The notes beneath the pieces were generated by a model, which was not told where the DNA came from, did no database searches, and worked only from the letters and a program-made list of their open reading frames with translations. A program made the translations under genes and the position numbers. A stretch of DNA of 64,000 nucleotides from Rhizobium sp. Root482 (GTDB lineage Bacteria; Pseudomonadota; Alphaproteobacteria; Rhizobiales; Rhizobiaceae), in assembly GCF_001426565.1 (NCBI RefSeq), contig NZ_LMFA01000024.1, positions 124,873-188,872 on the forward strand, read 5' to 3'. Below are positions 32,874 to 43,134 of the stretch, in pieces. The first letter of the stretch is position 1; each line of letters opens with the position of its first letter.

Positions 32874-35132
32874 ATGGCAGCACAGCGCAGATCACCGCAA
32901 AGGATTGAACCGTCGTTCGAACATGGGCGAGACGATGGCGACCTGCGTGTGACGGCTGGCGAGCGCGTTGTGGGCGGCGGCAATAAGGCCGGTCGTCCGA
33001 AACCTTCCGGCAAGAAGAAGGCGCGCCGGGGCAAAGCTTCGGCAGGCGGCGGCGCGCGCGGCGGTGGCCTTGCCGGCCTCGTCCGGTCGCTGGTCTATTG
33101 GTGTCTCGTGCTCGGTATCTGGGGCGCCATCGGTGTCGGCGGGCTGGTGCTCTATTATGGCGCGCGCATGCCGAGCGCCACCAGCTGGGCCATTCCCGAC
33201 AGGCCTCCGAACGTCAAGATCCTGGCAGCCAATGGCGAAATCATCGCCAATCGCGGCGCAACCGGCGGCGAGGCGCTGAGCCTCGAAAACATGTCGCCCT
33301 ATATTCCGCAGGCGGTCATCGCCATCGAGGACCGGCGCTTCTATTCGCATTTCGGCGTCGATCCGCTGGGCCTTGCCCGCGCCATGCTGACGAACATCAC
33401 CACCGGCCGCATGGTTCAGGGCGGCTCGACGCTGACCCAGCAGCTGGCCAAGAACCTGTTCCTCTCGCCCGAGCGCACGATCGAGCGCAAGGTGCAGGAA
33501 GTCTTGCTCGCCATCTGGCTGGAGCAGAAATATACCAAGGACCAGATTCTGGCCATGTATCTGAACCGGGTGTTCTTCGGCTCCAACGCCTATGGCGTCG
33601 AGGCGGCCTCGCGGCGCTATTTCAACAGGTCGGCCCGCGACGTGAACCTTGGCCAGGCGGCGCTGCTGGCCGGCCTGCTGAAGGCGCCGTCGCGGCTTTC
33701 GCCGGCGCGCGATCCGCAAGCGGCGGAAGAGCGGGCGCAGCTGGTGCTCGGCGCCATGCGCGAAGAAGGCTTCATTACCGACGCCGAGGTCAAGACGGCC
33801 ATGTCGCAGCCGCCGACAAAGGCGAGGAGTTTCTGGTCGGGCGCGCAATATTATGTCGCCGACATGGTCATGGACCAGTTGCCGGGCATGATCGGCGACG
33901 TCACCCAGGATCTGGTCGTCGATACCACGCTCGACCTTGCGCTTGAGAAGAAGGCCGAGGAAACGCTTGCCGCAAGCCTCGATGCCGATGGTGAGAAGCT
34001 CGATGTCAGCCAGGCGGCGCTCGTCTCGATCGACGGCACCGGCGCCATCCGCGCGCTGGTCGGCGGCCGCGATTATGCGGTGAGCCAGTTCGACCGCGCC
34101 GTCAAGGCGAAGCGCCAGCCGGGTTCGGCCTTCAAGCCCTTCGTCTATGCCGCCGCTATGGAAATCGGCCGCACCCCGATGTCGGTGCGCAACGACGCGC
34201 CGGTCCGGATCGGCAATTGGACGCCGGAAAACTACGACCAGAAATATCGCGGCGAGGTCACGCTCTCCAATGCGTTGGCCCATTCTCTCAATACGATCGC
34301 GGCCCAGCTGGTCATGGAAGTCGGCCCGAAACAGGTGGTCAAGCTCGCCCATCGGCTCGGCATCGAATCCGAAATGCAGGCCAACGCCTCGATCGCGCTC
34401 GGCACATCGGAGGTCAGCCTGGTCGAACTGACCTCGGCCTATGCGCCGTTCATGAATGGCGGCTTCAAGGCGACCCCGCATGTCATCAAGCGGATATCGA
34501 CGGCCGACGGCACGGTGCTCTACGAGAATACCTACGACAACCCGCCCCGGGTGCTCGATCCGGCCGTCGTCAGCGAGATGAACCGGATGATGGTCGGCGT
34601 GATCGAGCGCGGTACCGGCAGGAAGGCGCAGCTGGAGGGCTGGCAGGCGGCCGGTAAGTCCGGCACCACGCAATCCTTCCGCGACGCGCTGTTCGTCGGC
34701 TTCACCAATCATCTGACGACCGGCGTCTGGTTCGGCAATGACGATGGCAAGTCGATGAAGAAGGTGACCGGCGGCGGTCTTCCGGCAGCGGCCTGGCAGG
34801 ATTACATGACGGCCGCGCATGAAGGGCTCTCGCCTTCGCCGATCTTCGGCACCACCGGCATCCAGCCGGTCTTCGGTAGTGAACAGACGCCGCCCGCCAC
34901 CGTCGGCGACGTGATTTCCGGCACTTTCGGAAATGATGCCGGCTATCCGCAGGTCCCGGACAGGGCGAATGAGGCGGCGGCAGGCCAGGGCGTTCTCCCG
35001 GTGCAGACGCAAGAGCAGCCACAAGGGCAGACCGAGGCCGCCAGCTCCGGCCTCCTGCCGCCCGCCGATGTCGGCGAAACGACCGGCACCACGCGGCGGA
35101 CGACGCTTTTCGATATTCTCACCGGCGGCTGA
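32874..35132 (+). CDS. Class A penicillin-binding protein (PBP1A-type)
   Basis: A 752-residue bifunctional peptidoglycan synthase. A basic cytoplasmic tail of about 65 residues and one membrane segment (VYWCLVLGIWGAIGVGGLVLYY) anchor it. The GT51 glycosyltransferase domain has AIEDRRFYSHFGVDPLG, QGGSTLTQQLAKNLFLSPER and ERKVQEVLLAIWLE. The transpeptidase domain has SxxK in GSAFKPFVYA, SLN in NALAHSLNTIA and KSGTT in AAGKSGTTQSFRDALFVGF. The C-terminal 80 residues are Pro/Gln-rich. The integrated element ends only 94 bases upstream, so its promoter must be in that gap or in the element. Confidence 0.95.
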   Translation: MAAQRRSPQRIEPSFEHGRDDGDLRVTAGERVVGGGNKAGRPKPSGKKKARRGKASAGGGARGGGLAGLVRSLVYWCLVLGIWGAIGVGGLVLYYGARMPSATSWAIPDRPPNVKILAANGEIIANRGATGGEALSLENMSPYIPQAVIAIEDRRFYSHFGVDPLGLARAMLTNITTGRMVQGGSTLTQQLAKNLFLSPERTIERKVQEVLLAIWLEQKYTKDQILAMYLNRVFFGSNAYGVEAASRRYFNRSARDVNLGQAALLAGLLKAPSRLSPARDPQAAEERAQLVLGAMREEGFITDAEVKTAMSQPPTKARSFWSGAQYYVADMVMDQLPGMIGDVTQDLVVDTTLDLALEKKAEETLAASLDADGEKLDVSQAALVSIDGTGAIRALVGGRDYAVSQFDRAVKAKRQPGSAFKPFVYAAAMEIGRTPMSVRNDAPVRIGNWTPENYDQKYRGEVTLSNALAHSLNTIAAQLVMEVGPKQVVKLAHRLGIESEMQANASIALGTSEVSLVELTSAYAPFMNGGFKATPHVIKRISTADGTVLYENTYDNPPRVLDPAVVSEMNRMMVGVIERGTGRKAQLEGWQAAGKSGTTQSFRDALFVGFTNHLTTGVWFGNDDGKSMKKVTGGGLPAAAWQDYMTAAHEGLSPSPIFGTTGIQPVFGSEQTPPATVGDVISGTFGNDAGYPQVPDRANEAAAGQGVLPVQTQEQPQGQTEAASSGLLPPADVGETTGTTRRTTLFDILTGG

Positions 35133-35309
35133 TCACCCGTCGTGCCATGGACCTTCCCAGATTGGTGCCGGCGGCGCAACAGCTTCTCGCGAAGGCGGTT
35201 GCGCCGTGGAATGAGCCGTACGGCGTGGCCGTTTTCGTCCGCCGATGGGTGTTTTTCCCCCTTGCCCGGCGCGCCCCTGCTTTTTGCGTGTTTTCGCCTT
35301 TCAACATGC

Positions 35310-35338
35310 CTTGCAGTCCGAAACGCTGCTCCTTATAT
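35310..35338 (+). promoter_or_regulatory. Heat-shock (RpoH-type) promoter of dnaK
   Basis: CTTGCA (35310-35315), a 15-base spacer and CCTTATAT (35331-35338) match the rhizobial RpoH pattern CTTG...CCTATAT. Start is near 35346, about 105 bases before the dnaK ATG. The 318-base gap 35133-35450 also holds an 8-bp hairpin GGCGCAAC/GTTGCGCC (35173-35205) after the PBP gene and no other gene. Confidence 0.7.
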
Positions 35339-35450
35339 ACGCCCCATCACCGCGGCCAAGGCTGCGATCATTCCACAGACCATCCCGTTAGGGGCTGTCG
35401 CATGAATGCCTGACCGGGTTCAGACAGTCCGCTGCAAGGAGAGAACGAAC

Positions 35451-37373
35451 ATGGCTAAAGTAATCGGTATCGACCTGGGAACGACCAACTCCTGCGTCTC
35501 CGTCATGGACGGCAAGGATGCGAAGGTCATTGAAAATGCGGAAGGCGCGCGCACGACCCCTTCGATCGTCGCCTTCAACGACGACGGCGAGCGGCTGACC
35601 GGCCAGCCGGCTAAGCGCCAGGCGGTCACCAATCCGGAAAACACCCTGTTTGCCGTGAAGCGCCTCATCGGCCGCCGCTATGACGACAAGCTCGTCGAGA
35701 AGGACAAGGACCTCGTTCCCTACAAGATCGTCAAGGGCGACAATGGCGATGCATGGGTCGAAGCGCAGGGCAAGGGCTATTCCCCCTCGCAGGTCTCCGC
35801 GATGATCCTTCAGAAGATGAAGGAAACCGCCGAATCCTATCTCGGTGAAAAGGTCACCCAGGCGGTCATCACCGTTCCGGCCTATTTCAACGATGCCCAG
35901 CGCCAGGCAACCAAGGATGCCGGCAAGATCGCCGGCCTGGAAGTCCTGCGCATCATCAACGAGCCGACGGCTGCTGCCCTTGCCTATGGCCTCGATAAGA
36001 GGGACGGCAAGACCATCGCCGTCTACGACCTGGGCGGCGGCACCTTCGATATTTCCGTTCTCGAAATCGGCGACGGCGTCTTCGAAGTGAAGTCCACCAA
36101 TGGAGACACCTTCCTCGGCGGCGAAGACTTCGACATGCGTCTCGTCGAATATCTTGCGGCCGAGTTCAAGAAGGACCAGGGCATCGACCTGAAGAACGAC
36201 AAGCTTGCCCTGCAGCGCCTCAAGGAAGCCGCTGAAAAGGCCAAGATCGAGCTGTCGTCCTCGCAGCAGACCGAGATCAACCTGCCGTTCATCACGGCGG
36301 ACGCGACTGGTCCGAAGCACCTGACGATGAAGCTGTCGCGCGCCAAGTTCGAAAGCCTGGTCGATGATCTCGTCCAGCGCACTGTTGCCCCGTGCAAGGC
36401 AGCCCTCAAGGATGCCGGCGTCACCGCGGCCGAGATCGACGAAGTCGTCCTGGTCGGCGGCATGAGCCGCATGCCCAAGGTGCAGGAAGTCGTCAAGCAG
36501 CTGTTCGGCAAGGAGCCGCACAAGGGCGTCAACCCGGATGAAGTGGTCGCCATGGGCGCCGCCATCCAGGCCGGCGTTCTGCAGGGCGATGTCAAGGATG
36601 TGCTGCTTCTCGACGTGACGCCGCTGTCGCTCGGCATCGAAACGCTGGGTGGCGTCTTCACCCGCCTGATCGAGCGCAACACGACGATCCCGACGAAGAA
36701 GAGCCAGACCTTCTCGACGGCAGAAGACAGCCAGAATGCCGTGACCATCCGCGTCTCGCAGGGTGAGCGCGAAATGGCTGCCGACAACAAGCTGCTCGGC
36801 CAGTTCGACCTGGTCGGCATTCCGCCGGCACCGCGTGGCATTCCGCAGATCGAAGTGACCTTCGATATCGATGCCAACGGCATCGTGCAGGTCTCGGCCA
36901 AGGACAAGGGCACCGGCAAGGAGCACCAGATCCGCATCCAGGCCTCCGGTGGCCTCTCCGATGCCGATATCGAAAAGATGGTCAAGGACGCCGAGGCCAA
37001 TGCCGAAGCCGACAAGACGCGTCGCGAAGGCGTCGAGGCGCGGAACCAGGCCGAAAGCCTGATCCACTCCTCGGAGAAGTCACTGAAGGAATTCGGCGAC
37101 AAGGTAACCGAAGCCGAGCGCACCGCGATCTCGGATGCGATCGCTGCGCTGAAGACCTCGGTCGAGGCCTCCGAGCCGGATGCCGAAGACATCAAGGCGA
37201 AGACCCAGACGCTTCTGGAAGCCTCGATGAAGCTTGGCCAGGCCATGTATGAGGCCCAGCAGTCGGATGCGGCCAATGCCGACGCGCAGGCAGATGCCGC
37301 CCGTGATGGCGATATCGTCGATGCCGACTACGAAGAGGTCAACGACGAGGACGATCGCAAGAAAACCGCGTAA
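35451..37373 (+). CDS. dnaK: Molecular chaperone DnaK (Hsp70)
   Basis: This is a 640-residue Hsp70 of normal length. The ATPase domain carries [18 protein letters not shown] and [19 protein letters not shown]. The linker [19 protein letters not shown] leads into the substrate-binding domain, and a helical lid ends in an Ala/Asp-rich tail ([17 protein letters not shown]). AAGGAGAG lies just before the ATG at 35451. It folds and refolds proteins with DnaJ and GrpE in the cytoplasm and restrains RpoH. A terminator separates it from dnaJ, so the two are not a simple operon here. Confidence 0.99.
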   Translation: MAKVIGIDLGTTNSCVSVMDGKDAKVIENAEGARTTPSIVAFNDDGERLTGQPAKRQAVTNPENTLFAVKRLIGRRYDDKLVEKDKDLVPYKIVKGDNGDAWVEAQGKGYSPSQVSAMILQKMKETAESYLGEKVTQAVITVPAYFNDAQRQATKDAGKIAGLEVLRIINEPTAAALAYGLDKRDGKTIAVYDLGGGTFDISVLEIGDGVFEVKSTNGDTFLGGEDFDMRLVEYLAAEFKKDQGIDLKNDKLALQRLKEAAEKAKIELSSSQQTEINLPFITADATGPKHLTMKLSRAKFESLVDDLVQRTVAPCKAALKDAGVTAAEIDEVVLVGGMSRMPKVQEVVKQLFGKEPHKGVNPDEVVAMGAAIQAGVLQGDVKDVLLLDVTPLSLGIETLGGVFTRLIERNTTIPTKKSQTFSTAEDSQNAVTIRVSQGEREMAADNKLLGQFDLVGIPPAPRGIPQIEVTFDIDANGIVQVSAKDKGTGKEHQIRIQASGGLSDADIEKMVKDAEANAEADKTRREGVEARNQAESLIHSSEKSLKEFGDKVTEAERTAISDAIAALKTSVEASEPDAEDIKAKTQTLLEASMKLGQAMYEAQQSDAANADAQADAARDGDIVDADYEEVNDEDDRKKTA

Positions 37374-37397
37374 TCCGTCTTCGCTTGGAACTTCGGG

Positions 37398-37427
37398 AAG
37401 CCCGGGATTGAAAAATCCCGGGCTTTT
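37398..37427 (+). terminator. Strong intrinsic terminator after dnaK
   Basis: A perfect 12-bp stem AAGCCCGGGATT/AATCCCGGGCTT with a GAAA loop and TTTT. It lies 24 bases past the dnaK stop. Confidence 0.9.
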
Positions 37428-37668
37428 CCATGTCCTCTGTCCGCCGGCGCAAGACGCAAAGGCCGGTTGCAACTGAAGCAAGGGCCGCCCGGGCATCCGG
37501 ATCGACGGCGAAATGGCCGGAAATCCGGGCTTTTCCGACAAAAACCGGCGGGCATCGTGGTTTACCTATGGTATCGCGCGCCAAGGTTTACTAAATCCTG
37601 TGCAAGGAAATTTGGCGACGCCGGGCAGCCGGCTTTTGCGCGCCTATTCAACAGGACAATCTGCAAGA

Positions 37669-38799
37669 ATGAAACGTGATCTTTATGAAACGCTCGGCGT
37701 TGCGAAAACAGCGGACGAGAAGGAGCTGAAGAGCGCCTTCCGCAAACTGGCGATGAAGTATCACCCGGACAAGAACCCCGGCGACGCCGAGGCGGAAAAG
37801 ACCTTCAAGGAAATCAGCCTGGCCTATGAGATCCTCAAGGATCCGCAGAAGCGGGCCGCCTATGACCGTTATGGCCACGCCGCCTTCGAACAGGGCGGCA
37901 TGGGGGCCGGTGGTGCCGGCATGGGCGCCGGGGCCGGCGGCTTCTCCGATATTTTCGAGGACATCTTCGGCGAGATGATGGGCGGTGGTCGCCAGCGCCG
38001 CTCCTCCGGCGGCCGCGAGCGCGGCGCCGACCTGCGCTACAATATGGAAATCTCGCTGGAAGAGGCCTATGCCGGCAAGACGGCGCAGATCCGCGTGCCC
38101 ACCTCGATCACCTGCGACGTCTGCACCGGCACCGGCGCCAAGCCCGGTACCAAGCCCACCACCTGCGCCACCTGCCAGGGCTCCGGCCGCGTGCGCGCCG
38201 CACAGGGCTTCTTCTCGGTGGAACGCACCTGTCCGACCTGTCATGGTCGTGGCCAGATCATCACCGATCCTTGCGTCAAGTGCCATGGCCAGGGCCGCAC
38301 GACCGAGGAGCGTTCGCTCTCGGTCAATATCCCCGCCGGTATCGAGGACGGCACGCGCATCCGCCTGTCCGGCGAAGGCGAGGCCGGCCTGCGCGGCGGA
38401 CCTTCGGGCGATCTTTATATCTTCCTGTCGGTCAAGCCGCATGAATTCTATCAGCGCGACGGGGCCGATCTCTATTGCAGCGTACCGATCTCGATGACGA
38501 CGGCGGCGCTCGGCGGCAAGTTCGACGTGGCGACGCTCGACGGCACCAAGTCGCGCGTTTCCGTGCCAGAAGGCACCCAGGCCGGCAAGCAGTTCCGCCT
38601 CAAGGGCAAGGGCATGCCGGTGCTGCGCTCCAGCCAGGTCGGCGACCTCTATATCCAGATCGGCATCGAGACGCCGCAGAAGCTGACCAAGCGCCAGCGC
38701 GAACTTCTGAAGGAATTCGAGGAACTCTCCTCCAAGGAGAACAATCCGGAATCGGCAGGCTTCTTTTCCCGCATGAAGGATTTCTTCGACATCGAGTGA
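37669..38799 (+). CDS. dnaJ: Chaperone protein DnaJ (Hsp40)
   Basis: A 376-residue type I Hsp40. The J domain starts [20 protein letters not shown] and has the HPD motif in [12 protein letters not shown] Gly/Phe-rich region follows ([20 protein letters not shown]). Four zinc-finger repeats of the CxxCxGxG type come next ([32 protein letters not shown]), then the C-terminal substrate domain. It stimulates DnaK ATPase and delivers unfolded clients. The ATG at 37669 is set by the J domain. The 241 bases between the dnaK terminator and this start should hold a dnaJ promoter, but none was clear. Confidence 0.98.
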   Translation: MKRDLYETLGVAKTADEKELKSAFRKLAMKYHPDKNPGDAEAEKTFKEISLAYEILKDPQKRAAYDRYGHAAFEQGGMGAGGAGMGAGAGGFSDIFEDIFGEMMGGGRQRRSSGGRERGADLRYNMEISLEEAYAGKTAQIRVPTSITCDVCTGTGAKPGTKPTTCATCQGSGRVRAAQGFFSVERTCPTCHGRGQIITDPCVKCHGQGRTTEERSLSVNIPAGIEDGTRIRLSGEGEAGLRGGPSGDLYIFLSVKPHEFYQRDGADLYCSVPISMTTAALGGKFDVATLDGTKSRVSVPEGTQAGKQFRLKGKGMPVLRSSQVGDLYIQIGIETPQKLTKRQRELLKEFEELSSKENNPESAGFFSRMKDFFDIE

Positions 38800-38830
38800 C
38801 TGGCAAGCCGGTGGAGCTGCCATATATCCC

Positions 38831-38861
38831 GGCCGGAGGCAGCAATGTCTCCGGCCTTTTT
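38831..38861 (+). terminator. Intrinsic terminator after dnaJ
   Basis: GGCCGGAG/CTCCGGCC (38831-38838, 38849-38856) with a 10-base loop, then TTTTT. It lies 32 bases after the dnaJ stop. Confidence 0.85.
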
Positions 38862-38913
38862 CGTGCGTCCGGGCGCCGGACAGCATGCCTCACCTCCTGC
38901 GAAAGGCGCATCC

Positions 38914-39639
38914 ATGACCTTCGAACTCTATTATTGGGACGGCATTCCGGGGCGCGGCGAATTTGTTCGCCTGGCACTGGAACAGGCCGGAGCCGATTAT
39001 ACCGACATGGCGCGAGCCGATGGCGGCACGGAGCGCATGATGGCGATGATGAAAAGCTCGCCGACGGAAACGCCGCCCTTCGCGCCGCCCTTCCTGAAGC
39101 ATGGCGAACTGCTGGTATCGCATGTGGCCAATATTCTCCTTTATCTCGGCGGCAGGCTCGATCTCGCGCCGAAGGACGAAGCTGGCCGGTTGGAGACGAA
39201 CGGCCTGCAACTGACCATTACCGATTTCCTCACAGAGATACATGATTGTCACCATCCGGTCGGCACCGCCCTCTATTACGAGGACCAGAAGGCGGAAGCC
39301 TTGCGCCGGTCCGAAAGCTTCCTTGGCGAACGCCTGCCGAAATTCCTCGGTTATTTCGAGCGGCAATGCTCGGCCAGTGCGCAAGGCAATATCCACGCCG
39401 TCGGCGGGATGCTGACCTATGTCGATCTGTCGCTGTTCCAGGTTGTCGAGGGGCTGCGCTACGCCTTCCCCAAGGCGATGAAGGCGGCCGAGCCGGATTA
39501 TCCGCAATTGGTGGCGCTTGCCGCCCAGGTCCGCGCCCTGCCGCGCATCAAGGCCTATCTCTCTTCGGAGCGCAGGCTGGCCTTCAACGAGAACGGCATT
39601 TTCCGTCATTATCCGGAGCTCGACCGTCCGCCGGCGTGA
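38914..39639 (+). CDS. Glutathione S-transferase family protein
   Basis: A 241-residue soluble protein. The thioredoxin-fold N-terminus starts MTFELYYWDGIPGRGEFVRL, with Tyr at the position that activates glutathione in mu/sigma-like GSTs. The conserved TPPFAPPFLKHGELLVSHVANI segment gives the cis-Pro loop. An all-helical C-terminal domain follows, containing MLTYVDLSLFQVVEGLRYA. Expected role is glutathione conjugation or peroxide detoxification. The gene lies between dnaJ and recF as in other Rhizobiaceae. GAAAGG is an imperfect ribosome binding site. Confidence 0.88.
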   Translation: MTFELYYWDGIPGRGEFVRLALEQAGADYTDMARADGGTERMMAMMKSSPTETPPFAPPFLKHGELLVSHVANILLYLGGRLDLAPKDEAGRLETNGLQLTITDFLTEIHDCHHPVGTALYYEDQKAEALRRSESFLGERLPKFLGYFERQCSASAQGNIHAVGGMLTYVDLSLFQVVEGLRYAFPKAMKAAEPDYPQLVALAAQVRALPRIKAYLSSERRLAFNENGIFRHYPELDRPPA

Positions 39640-39747
39640 TGCGTTTGGCGCAAGCTAGTGCGCGCCTTCTGGCAGGAGTGCCATGTTCAGCCTTGCCATA
39701 GCGGCTTAGGCGGCTTAGCTCTCGGCGGACACGCAACCGGAATCCCC

Positions 39748-40869
39748 ATGCCGCACAAGGTTTCCCTCACTCGCCTGAAACTCGGCGACTTCCGCAATTA
39801 TGCGGCCCTGTCGCTCGACCTCGACGCACGCCATGTGGTGCTGACCGGGGAGAATGGCGCCGGCAAGACCAATCTCATGGAGGCGGTCTCCTTCCTTTCC
39901 CCCGGGCGCGGCCTGCGCCGGGCCGCCTATGGCGATGTCGCGCGGGTGGGCGAGGCCGGGTTTTCGGTTTTTGCGGAACTGGAGGGGATGGAAGGCTCCG
40001 TCGAGATCGGCACCGGTACGGCAGGCGTCGAGGAAGGCCAATCACGCCGCCTGCGCCTCAACGGCACGACAGCAAGGACGATTGACGAATTGCAGGACCA
40101 TCTGCGCGTGCTCTGGCTGACGCCGGCCATGGATGGGCTGTTCACCGGCGGCTCGGGCGACCGTCGTCGCTTCCTCGACCGGCTGGTGCTGTCGCTCGAT
40201 CCCGAGCACGGCCGCCGCGCCGCCGATTTCGAGCGCGCCATGCGCAGCCGCAACCGGCTGCTGTCCGAAGGACGGGCGGACCCGGTATGGCTGACGGGCC
40301 TCGAGCGCCAGATGGCTGAACTCGGCATATCCATGGCGCTGGCTCGGCAGGAAATGCTCGGCCTTCTGGCCGGACTTGTGGACCAGAACCACGAAGGCGG
40401 GGTCTTTCCGGCCGCCGATCTGGCCTTGGCCGGATTTCTCGATGGCGAATGGCATCGCCCGGCCTTCGACCTGGAAGAGCAATATCTGGAGATGATGAAA
40501 AACGGACGCCATCGCGATGCCGGCGCCGGCCGCACGCTCGATGGCCCGCATCGCAGTGACCTGCTGATTCGCCACCGGGCGAAGAACATGGAGGCCGCGC
40601 GCTGTTCGACCGGCGAGCAGAAGGCGCTTTTGGTCGGCCTCGTGCTTGCCCATGCGCGCCTGGTCGGCAACATGACCGGCCATGCACCGATCCTGCTTCT
40701 CGACGAGATCGCCGCCCATCTCGACGAAGGGCGTCGTGCCGCGCTGTTCGATCTTGTCGACAATCTCGGCGGTCAGGCGTTCATGACTGGCACCGACCAG
40801 TCGATGTTTTCCGCCCTCGGCGACCGCGCGCTCTATCTCACGGTTGCTAACGGCACCATTTCGAGGTGA
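39748..40869 (+). CDS. recF: DNA replication and repair protein RecF
   Basis: A 373-residue SMC-like ATPase that helps load RecA at gaps with RecO and RecR. The N-terminus reads LTRLKLGDFRNYAALSLDL, followed by Walker A GENGAGKTN. The signature CSTGEQKALLVGLVLAHARL and Walker B ILLLDEIAAHLDE lie in the C-terminal third. Length is normal. The ATG at 39748 is set by homology to family N-termini. It lies ten bases before the moeB-like gene, so the two are probably co-transcribed. Confidence 0.97.
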   Translation: MPHKVSLTRLKLGDFRNYAALSLDLDARHVVLTGENGAGKTNLMEAVSFLSPGRGLRRAAYGDVARVGEAGFSVFAELEGMEGSVEIGTGTAGVEEGQSRRLRLNGTTARTIDELQDHLRVLWLTPAMDGLFTGGSGDRRRFLDRLVLSLDPEHGRRAADFERAMRSRNRLLSEGRADPVWLTGLERQMAELGISMALARQEMLGLLAGLVDQNHEGGVFPAADLALAGFLDGEWHRPAFDLEEQYLEMMKNGRHRDAGAGRTLDGPHRSDLLIRHRAKNMEAARCSTGEQKALLVGLVLAHARLVGNMTGHAPILLLDEIAAHLDEGRRAALFDLVDNLGGQAFMTGTDQSMFSALGDRALYLTVANGTISR

Positions 40870-40878
40870 CATCCGGCC

Positions 40879-41664
40879 ATGAGCACACAGCCCCTCCAGC
40901 CTGAAGAAATCGAACGCTACGCCCGCCATATACTGCTGCCGGAGATCGGCGGCACCGGCCAGCAGGCTTTGAAGGCGGCAAGCGTGCTCGTCATCGGCGC
41001 CGGCGGCCTCGGGGCGCCGGTGCTCCACTATCTGGCCGCGGCAGGCGTCGGCCGGCTGGGCATCGTCGACGACGACATCGTGTCGCTCTCCAACCTGCAG
41101 CGGCAGGTCATCCATGGCACGCCCGATATCGGAAGGCTGAAAGCCGACAGCGCCACGGATACGCTTTCCCGGCTGAACCCGCATGTGGAGGTGATCCGCC
41201 ACGTCGAGCGGCTGGACAGTGCCAATGCCGAGACGATCTTTTCCGGTTATGCCATTGTCGTCGATGGCTCGGACAATTTCGAAACCCGCTATCTCGCGGC
41301 CGATACGGCCGAGCGGCTGCGCATCACGCTGGTGACGGCCGCCGTCGGGCGTTTCGACGGATCGCTGACCGTGCTGCGGCCATGGGAAACCGCCGCCGAT
41401 GGCCGGCGAAACCCGCGCTACCGCGATCTCTTTCCAGCGGCGCCGCCGCCGGGCGTGGTGCCGTCCTGCGCCGAGGCTGGCATTGTCGGCGCGCTGACGG
41501 GCGTGCTTGGAACGTTGCAGGCTATGGAAGTCATCAAGGTCATCACCGGCGCCGGCGAGCCGCTGGTCGGACGCCTGTTGATGTATGACGCGCTGTCGGC
41601 GCGATTCGAGACCATCAGATACAGGCGGAAGGAAACGGAAGATGAGGCGGGTGCCGCTCGATGA
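40879..41664 (+). CDS. moeB: MoeB/ThiF/HesA family sulfur-carrier adenylyltransferase
   Basis: A 261-residue E1-like enzyme that adenylates the C-terminal Gly of a sulfur-carrier protein (MoaD for molybdopterin, or ThiS). The nucleotide-binding loop is VLVIGAGGLGAPVLHYLAAA. The catalytic-region motif SNLQRQVIH, the Asp in VVDGSDNFETRYL and the PSCAEAGIVGALTGVLG segment are all present. No C-terminal rhodanese domain is fused. The MoeB assignment rather than ThiF follows from length and general position, so the carrier is not certain. It overlaps the next gene by 23 bases. Confidence 0.88.
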   Translation: MSTQPLQPEEIERYARHILLPEIGGTGQQALKAASVLVIGAGGLGAPVLHYLAAAGVGRLGIVDDDIVSLSNLQRQVIHGTPDIGRLKADSATDTLSRLNPHVEVIRHVERLDSANAETIFSGYAIVVDGSDNFETRYLAADTAERLRITLVTAAVGRFDGSLTVLRPWETAADGRRNPRYRDLFPAAPPPGVVPSCAEAGIVGALTGVLGTLQAMEVIKVITGAGEPLVGRLLMYDALSARFETIRYRRKETEDEAGAAR

Positions 41665-42112
41665 GACATTCGAGGATTGGGACGGGCTACTGGCGCTCAT
41701 CCTGTCCGCCTTCGCCTCCATGCATGGGCGCATTGACCCTCCATCCTCGGCCCTCTCGTTGACGCCGCAATCGCTCCGGCAGAAGGCGATGGCGGAAAGG
41801 GCAGTGGCGCTCGCTGAAGGCGACCGCCTGCTTGGATGCATCTTCTGCAAGCCGGAGCCGCCGGACGGTCTCTACATCGGCAAGCTCGCCGTAACCCCGG
41901 AGGCGCAGGGGAAAGGCATCGGCCGGGCATTGCTGCGGGTGGCGGAAGAGGAAGCGGCACTGCGCGGCTTTTCCTGGCTGCGCCTCGAAACACGGATCGA
42001 GCTTGAGGAGAATCACCGCGCCTTTGCACGCTGGGGATTTGAGAGGAGCCGCGACGGCACCCATCCCGGCTTTGCGCGTCCGACCTATGTCGAAATGCGC
42101 AAGGAACTTTGA
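41642..42112 (+). CDS. GNAT family N-acetyltransferase
   Basis: A 156-residue acetyl-CoA-dependent transferase. Motif A is clear: YIGKLAVTPEAQGKGIGRAL (with the Q-x-x-G-x-G/A loop), then LRVAEEEAALRGFSWLRLET and NHRAFARWGFER. GGAAACGGA lies just upstream of the ATG at 41642, which is inside the end of the moeB-like gene. The acceptor is unknown. It converges with the hydroxyacid dehydrogenase gene, 17 bases away. Confidence 0.88.
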   Translation: MRRVPLDETFEDWDGLLALILSAFASMHGRIDPPSSALSLTPQSLRQKAMAERAVALAEGDRLLGCIFCKPEPPDGLYIGKLAVTPEAQGKGIGRALLRVAEEEAALRGFSWLRLETRIELEENHRAFARWGFERSRDGTHPGFARPTYVEMRKEL

Positions 42113-42129
42113 TCCGTCGCCGTGAACCG

Positions 42130-43134
42130 TCACGCCCGGTTGGGTAGCACGCGGTCGGGCGGTCGGTGACCGTCGAAATAGGTGCGGATATTGATCACCA
42201 CCTTTTCGCCCATGTCGATCCGGCCCTCAAGTGTCGCCGAACTCATATGCGGCAGAAGCACGACCTTGCCCTCGCTGGCGAGCTTCACGAGCTTCGGGTT
42301 GACCGCCGGCTCGTTCTCGAACACGTCGAGCCCGGCTCCGGCGATCTTGCCCTCGCGCAGGCATTTGATCAGCGCCGCCTCGTCGACGATGCCGCCGCGC
42401 GCCGTGTTGACGATGTAGCTCGTCGGCTGCATCAGCGCCAAACGCCTGGCCGACAGGAGATGATAGGTCGCCGGCGTCGAAGGGCAGTTGACCGAGACGA
42501 TATCGACGCGGGCAAGCATCTGGTCGAGGCTGTCCCAATAGGTCGCCTCCAGCTTTTCCTCGGTCTCCGAACTGACCCACTTGCGATTGTGATAGTGGAT
42601 CGACAGGCCGAAGGCCTTGGCCCGTCTGGCAACCGCGGTCCCGATGCGGCCCATGCCGACGATGCCGATGCGCTTTCCCGAAATCCTGCGCCCGAGCATC
42701 CAGGTCGGCGACCAGCCGGCCCATTCTCCCCTGCGGTCGGTCAGGATGGTGGCGCCTTCCGCAAGGCGCCTCGGCACGGCAAGAATCAGTGCCATCGTCA
42801 TGTCGGCGGTGTCTTCGGTCAGCACATTCGGCGTATTGGTGACCGTGATGCCGCGCTTGGCGGCGGCATCGATGTCGATATGGTCGGTGCCGTTGGAAAA
42901 ACTGGCGATCAGCTTGAGCTGCGGCCCGGCCTGCTCGATCAGCGCCGCGTCGATCCGGTCGGTGAGGGTGGGAACCAGCACGTCCGCGCGCTTCATCGCC
43001 GCCACGAGTTCGGGCTGGCTGCGCGGCGTATCGTCGATGTTCAGCTCGGCGTCGAACAGCTCGCGCATGCGCGTTTCGACGATGTCGGGCAATTTGCGGG
43101 TGATATACACCTTGGGCTTTTTCTTGTTTGTCAT
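42130..43134 (-). CDS. D-2-hydroxyacid dehydrogenase (glyoxylate reductase-like)
   Basis: A 334-residue NAD(P)-dependent oxidoreductase. The Rossmann motif is GIVGMGRIGTAVARRAKAFG. The catalytic triad lies in NTARGGIVDE (Arg), GLDVFENEPAV (Glu) and LLPHMSSAT (His). The catalytic domain starts with KVYITRKLPDIVETRMRELF, typical of the GyaR/GhrB glyoxylate/hydroxypyruvate reductase group. It reduces short 2-oxoacids. The start at 43134 is followed by a Lys-rich opening; no strong ribosome binding site was noted. Confidence 0.92.
   Translation of the reverse strand: MTNKKKPKVYITRKLPDIVETRMRELFDAELNIDDTPRSQPELVAAMKRADVLVPTLTDRIDAALIEQAGPQLKLIASFSNGTDHIDIDAAAKRGITVTNTPNVLTEDTADMTMALILAVPRRLAEGATILTDRRGEWAGWSPTWMLGRRISGKRIGIVGMGRIGTAVARRAKAFGLSIHYHNRKWVSSETEEKLEATYWDSLDQMLARVDIVSVNCPSTPATYHLLSARRLALMQPTSYIVNTARGGIVDEAALIKCLREGKIAGAGLDVFENEPAVNPKLVKLASEGKVVLLPHMSSATLEGRIDMGEKVVINIRTYFDGHRPPDRVLPNRA

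Noticed and set aside
32892-35024. A 710-codon frame opposite the PBP gene
   Set aside because: Same mirror effect; composition is Arg/His/Gly-rich with no motif, while the plus strand encodes a full class A PBP.
35388-37067. Long frame opposite dnaK
   Set aside because: Shadow of a highly conserved, codon-biased gene; no ribosome binding site or family.
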